Origin: Cyclobacteriaceae bacterium
GTDB taxonomy: Bacteria > Bacteroidota > Bacteroidia > Cytophagales > Cyclobacteriaceae
Direction of reading: 5' to 3'
Assembly (NCBI GenBank): GCA_025055435.1
Contig: JANWWN010000002.1
Span: forward strand, 1 to 47,284
Length of the DNA stretch: 47,284 nt
Shown: positions 44,738-47,284 of the stretch, piece after piece
How the letters are laid out: each line of letters begins with the position of its first letter
Numbering within the stretch: the stretch's first letter is position 1
Position numbers and translations under genes: made by a program
Notes under the pieces: generated by a model
Told to the model about the DNA's origin: nothing
What the model saw: only the letters and a program-made list of their open reading frames with translations
Databases searched by the model: none

Positions 44738-46066
44738 TCACTTATATCGCTTGCCCTTCTTTATAACAATATCTACCCGCTGTAATAATGCGATATGGCG
44801 CAATACATCGCCCTTCACTGCTATAATGTCGGCATATTTACCTTCGGCTACGGTTCCGTAATCTTTTTCCACACCCATGGCCACTGCCGGCCAGTAGGTG
44901 GCTGCGCGAATGGCATACATGGGGTCGAACCCGAATTTATTCACCCAAACATCCAGTTCGTGCCAAGTGCTTTGGCTGTGAAATTTCATCGGTATGCCGC
45001 TGTCGGTACCGATTAGCAAAACTGCGCCCGATTCCTTCAGCTGTTTTACTTTGGTTTCCAGCGTGGGTTTTCGCAACGGGTTTAAACCAAAATACGATAA
45101 GCGCGAAGGATATTGAATGGACTTTTTGATGTCGGCAATGATGGAATCGGGCAGACCAAGATGCCAGGAGTCGTTGTCGAGTTCTTCGGGGTTATCGCGA
45201 ATATATTCATAGTTGTACAGTCCCTCTACGGTAGGAGTCCAATACAAAGGACCGATATTCATTTTTGCCGTGCGTTCGCGAATCATTTGTATGATATCGG
45301 GCGGATATTCGGGTGAAGCCGAAAGTCCGGTGTGTTCAAAACAATCTACTCCGGCTTTTAAACCCCTGCGTATTTCCTCGGGGCGGTGAGCATGCGCTAC
45401 CACCCGCAGCCCGTTTTTATGGGCCTCATCCACCACCGCCATATACTCGGCTTCGGTCATTTCGTCCTGGTCGATGAGTTTGATTACGTTTACACCGGCT
45501 TTCGCCAGTTGTTGTACTTTTGCCCGTGCATCTTTTTCACCGTTCACACCCCAGCGAAAAGCTTCCGTGCCGGGATAAGGTTTTTTCTGAATAAACGGAC
45601 CGCTCATATACATGGTGGGGCCCGGTATTTCGCCACGGTTGATGCGGTCGCGTACTTTAATGCTCGCTTCGAGCGGTGCACCCAGATCGCGCGCACTGGT
45701 AATGCCGGCCAGCAGCAGCTGATGCGCCGATGCCGGCATTATTACTTTTTCCAGTAATGGCAGGTAGGTTTTATCCCAATGAGCATAGTCACTATGCCCG
45801 TTGATCATCAGGTGAACATGCATGTCCCACAGGCCGGGCAGCACACTCATGCCTTCAGTAGAAATGATTTCGGCATTCTTCGGAATTTCAATACCTCCGA
45901 CCTGGCCAATGGCTTTGATGCGCTCCCCTTCTATGATAATCACCGAGTTTTGCAGAGGCTTTCCCCCATGCCCGTCAATTAAGGTACCCCCGACCAGTGC
46001 TTTGATTTGTGCCTGTGCTGATGTTGCAGCGACCAGGCTAATTAATAAAATCCATTTGCGAGTCAT
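44738..46066 (-). CDS. Exported amidohydrolase (imidazolonepropionase-like)
   Basis: A 442-residue metal-dependent hydrolase. A signal peptide (MTRKWILLISLVAATSAQAQ) indicates export. The metal site uses H83 and H85 (HVH), a lysine near VNVIKLIDQDE, HAH in RVVAHAHRPEE, EHTG and GTDSG. AVLLIGTDSGIP, ATYWPAVAMGVEKDYGTVAEGKYADIIAVKGD are the family C-terminal blocks. Substrate is unknown; exported members are annotated as dipeptidases, prolidases or cyclic amide hydrolases. It diverges from the site-2 protease. Confidence 0.9.
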   Translation of the reverse strand: MTRKWILLISLVAATSAQAQIKALVGGTLIDGHGGKPLQNSVIIIEGERIKAIGQVGGIEIPKNAEIISTEGMSVLPGLWDMHVHLMINGHSDYAHWDKTYLPLLEKVIMPASAHQLLLAGITSARDLGAPLEASIKVRDRINRGEIPGPTMYMSGPFIQKKPYPGTEAFRWGVNGEKDARAKVQQLAKAGVNVIKLIDQDEMTEAEYMAVVDEAHKNGLRVVAHAHRPEEIRRGLKAGVDCFEHTGLSASPEYPPDIIQMIRERTAKMNIGPLYWTPTVEGLYNYEYIRDNPEELDNDSWHLGLPDSIIADIKKSIQYPSRLSYFGLNPLRKPTLETKVKQLKESGAVLLIGTDSGIPMKFHSQSTWHELDVWVNKFGFDPMYAIRAATYWPAVAMGVEKDYGTVAEGKYADIIAVKGDVLRHIALLQRVDIVIKKGKRYK

Positions 46067-46171
46067 TTGGGCAAGTAACAGAACGATAGCCTATGACACA
46101 AGACCGTGTACATGACCGGTTGTTGCGACCTATGAAGTCGCCAGATACCGTGGATAAGCTATTGAAACAGC

Positions 46172-46202
46172 TTGGGTTAACTTTCCGCTTTTCTTAGCTT
46201 CG
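46172..46202 (+). promoter_or_regulatory. Weak candidate promoter of the site-2 protease gene
   Basis: TTG (46172-46174), a 20-base spacer and TAGCTTCG (46195-46202; one mismatch to TAnnTTTG). It ends three bases before the first ATG, so the transcript would be nearly leaderless or start at the second ATG (46209). Confidence 0.28.
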
Positions 46203-46205
46203 TGC

Positions 46206-47284
46206 ATGATGAACCTGAAATATTCGCTTTCGCTTGGTCGCTTTGCCGGAATCCGTGTTTTTGTACACTGGACATTTCTTATTTTAATCGGATGGATTGT
46301 CTTCATTAACCTGAAGCAGGGGCTGGGGCCGGTTGATATTTTCTGGAGTGTTTTGTTCGTATTATCCATTTTCGCCTGCGTGACGGCTCATGAGCTGGGT
46401 CATGCTCTGGCAGCACGCAGATACAATATCAAAACACATAATATCACGTTGTTGCCTATTGGCGGCGTGGCCCAGCTGGAATCTATTCCGGAAAAGCCGA
46501 AAGAAGAGTTGGTTGTGGCTTTGGCCGGTCCTTTGGTGAATATCATCATTGCTGGAGCGCTTTACCCGTTTGTTAAGCTAACCGCGCCAGAGGTAGAACA
46601 GTTAAACATTACCCACCTGAATCATTTTAATTTTTTGCCCTCGCTCATGGCGGTTAATATTTGGCTTGCCTTGTTTAATCTTATTCCAGCATTTCCAATG
46701 GATGGTGGGCGGGTGCTGCGGGCTCTGCTTTCTTTGCAAATGGAGCGTGCACGGGCTACGCGAATAGCCGCTTCTGTTGGGCAATTATTAGCATTAGGCT
46801 TTATTTTCTTTGGATTTTTTTTTAATCCCTTTCTGATCTTCATAGGGCTTTTCATCTATCTGGGAGCCCAGGGCGAAGCTTCGGTTGCCACAGCACAGTC
46901 TTTGTTATCCGGTTATGTTGTGGCTGATGCCCTTTTGCGCGAAATACCTGTGCTGGAGGCAGGCGATACTATTGAGCATGCTTCCGATCGATTACTGGCT
47001 ACACAAAACCGAAATTTTCTGGTGATGAAAAATGGTGAACCAGCAGGTACGTTAAGCCGCGATGAAATAATCCGTGCGTTGCGAGAAGGAAAGGGTAGTG
47101 CACCGGTTGAGGAAGCTATGGATGCACAATTTATCCGCCTTGACCTGAATGAGCCCCTGGAACAGGCCTGGCTTAAACTGCACCGCGCCCAAAAGTCGGT
47201 GGCTCCGGTGTTTCAGCAGGGTCGGCTTGTTGGACTACTGGATACCGAAAACATTTCTGAGTTTTTGATGATCCGTGATGTAAA
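46206..47284 (+). CDS. Site-2 protease family metalloprotease with CBS domains, right end cut by window
   Basis: The frame is open from ATG 46206 (or ATG 46209) to the window edge, 359 residues so far. An M50 zinc protease: HELGH at 62-66 is the HExxH zinc motif and NLIPAFPMDGGR gives the third ligand, D166. Hydrophobic helices surround these. CBS-like modules begin around 240 (VVADALLREIPVLEAGDTIEHASDRL and FIRLDLNEPLEQAW... VGLLDTENISEFL). Such proteases cut membrane proteins within the bilayer, for example anti-sigma factors, but no partner is visible here. Confidence 0.92.
   Translation, partial: MMNLKYSLSLGRFAGIRVFVHWTFLILIGWIVFINLKQGLGPVDIFWSVLFVLSIFACVTAHELGHALAARRYNIKTHNITLLPIGGVAQLESIPEKPKEELVVALAGPLVNIIIAGALYPFVKLTAPEVEQLNITHLNHFNFLPSLMAVNIWLALFNLIPAFPMDGGRVLRALLSLQMERARATRIAASVGQLLALGFIFFGFFFNPFLIFIGLFIYLGAQGEASVATAQSLLSGYVVADALLREIPVLEAGDTIEHASDRLLATQNRNFLVMKNGEPAGTLSRDEIIRALREGKGSAPVEEAMDAQFIRLDLNEPLEQAWLKLHRAQKSVAPVFQQGRLVGLLDTENISEFLMIRDV

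Noticed and set aside
46115-46145. Small GCGAC/GTCGC inverted repeat in the amidohydrolase/protease gap
   Set aside because: A 5-base stem with a 7-base loop is expected by chance and no T-run follows.
1-47284. tRNA, rRNA, CRISPR arrays, insertion sequences
   Set aside because: No cloverleaf-like sequences, tandem spacer repeats or transposase genes were seen on either strand.

Overview
The window is a dense, housekeeping-rich piece of chromosome from a Bacteroidota bacterium, most likely of the order Cytophagales (the order is inference). The evidence is the tandem PorG-like DUF6089 genes beside a CBS protein and NAD kinase, a LemA/TPM set, a LolE-type permease beside rbfA, a propeller-type hybrid-free sensor kinase with a LytTR regulator, starts without Shine-Dalgarno sequences, and repeated TAnnTTTG promoter boxes typical of this phylum. 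No rRNA, tRNA, insertion sequence, prophage, CRISPR array or broken gene was seen. No gene-free gap reaches 300 bases; the largest is about 175.

Layout. 1-5097 (minus): a co-directional run of yqeY, cvpA, an alpha/beta hydrolase, a CBS protein, NAD kinase and two PorG-like outer-membrane barrels, the last cut by the window edge. 5178-10112 (plus): pdxJ, two TPM-domain proteins, glyA, tatC and rpiB. 10102-11493 (minus): an unrecognised polytopic membrane protein. 11585-16242 (plus): rbfA, a LolC/E-like permease and a large SNF2 helicase. 16208-17083 (minus): a lipid A-type acyltransferase, divergent from an SDR, radA and a DUF2179 membrane protein (17135-19957). 19971-26091: a D-cysteine desulfhydrase/ACC deaminase homologue, a radical SAM protein, lysA, an alpha/beta hydrolase, an RsmI-like methyltransferase and metK. 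26151-28918 (minus): hpf, xerC, rpsU and an acyl-CoA dehydrogenase. 29035-32280 (plus): ugd, rfbB and rfbA, making nucleotide-sugar precursors for surface polysaccharide. 32271-33290 (minus): an M28 peptidase-like lipoprotein. 33436-37816 (plus): the rimP-nusA-infB operon behind a promoter and a terminator-like leader. 37992-42850 (plus): a cadherin-repeat lipoprotein, then a sensor kinase and LytTR regulator. 42918-47284: lemA, prfA and an amidohydrolase (minus), and a site-2 protease running off the right edge (plus).

No convincing undescribed multi-gene system is present. The most interesting items are regulatory or organisational: the rimP leader hairpin, a metK promoter inside the upstream gene, a shared set of TAnnTTTG boxes, four overlapping convergent gene pairs, LemA separated from its TPM partners, the PorG-like tandem pair, and a lipoprotein whose acidic N-terminus resembles a surface-export signal and which sits one terminator away from a sensor kinase.
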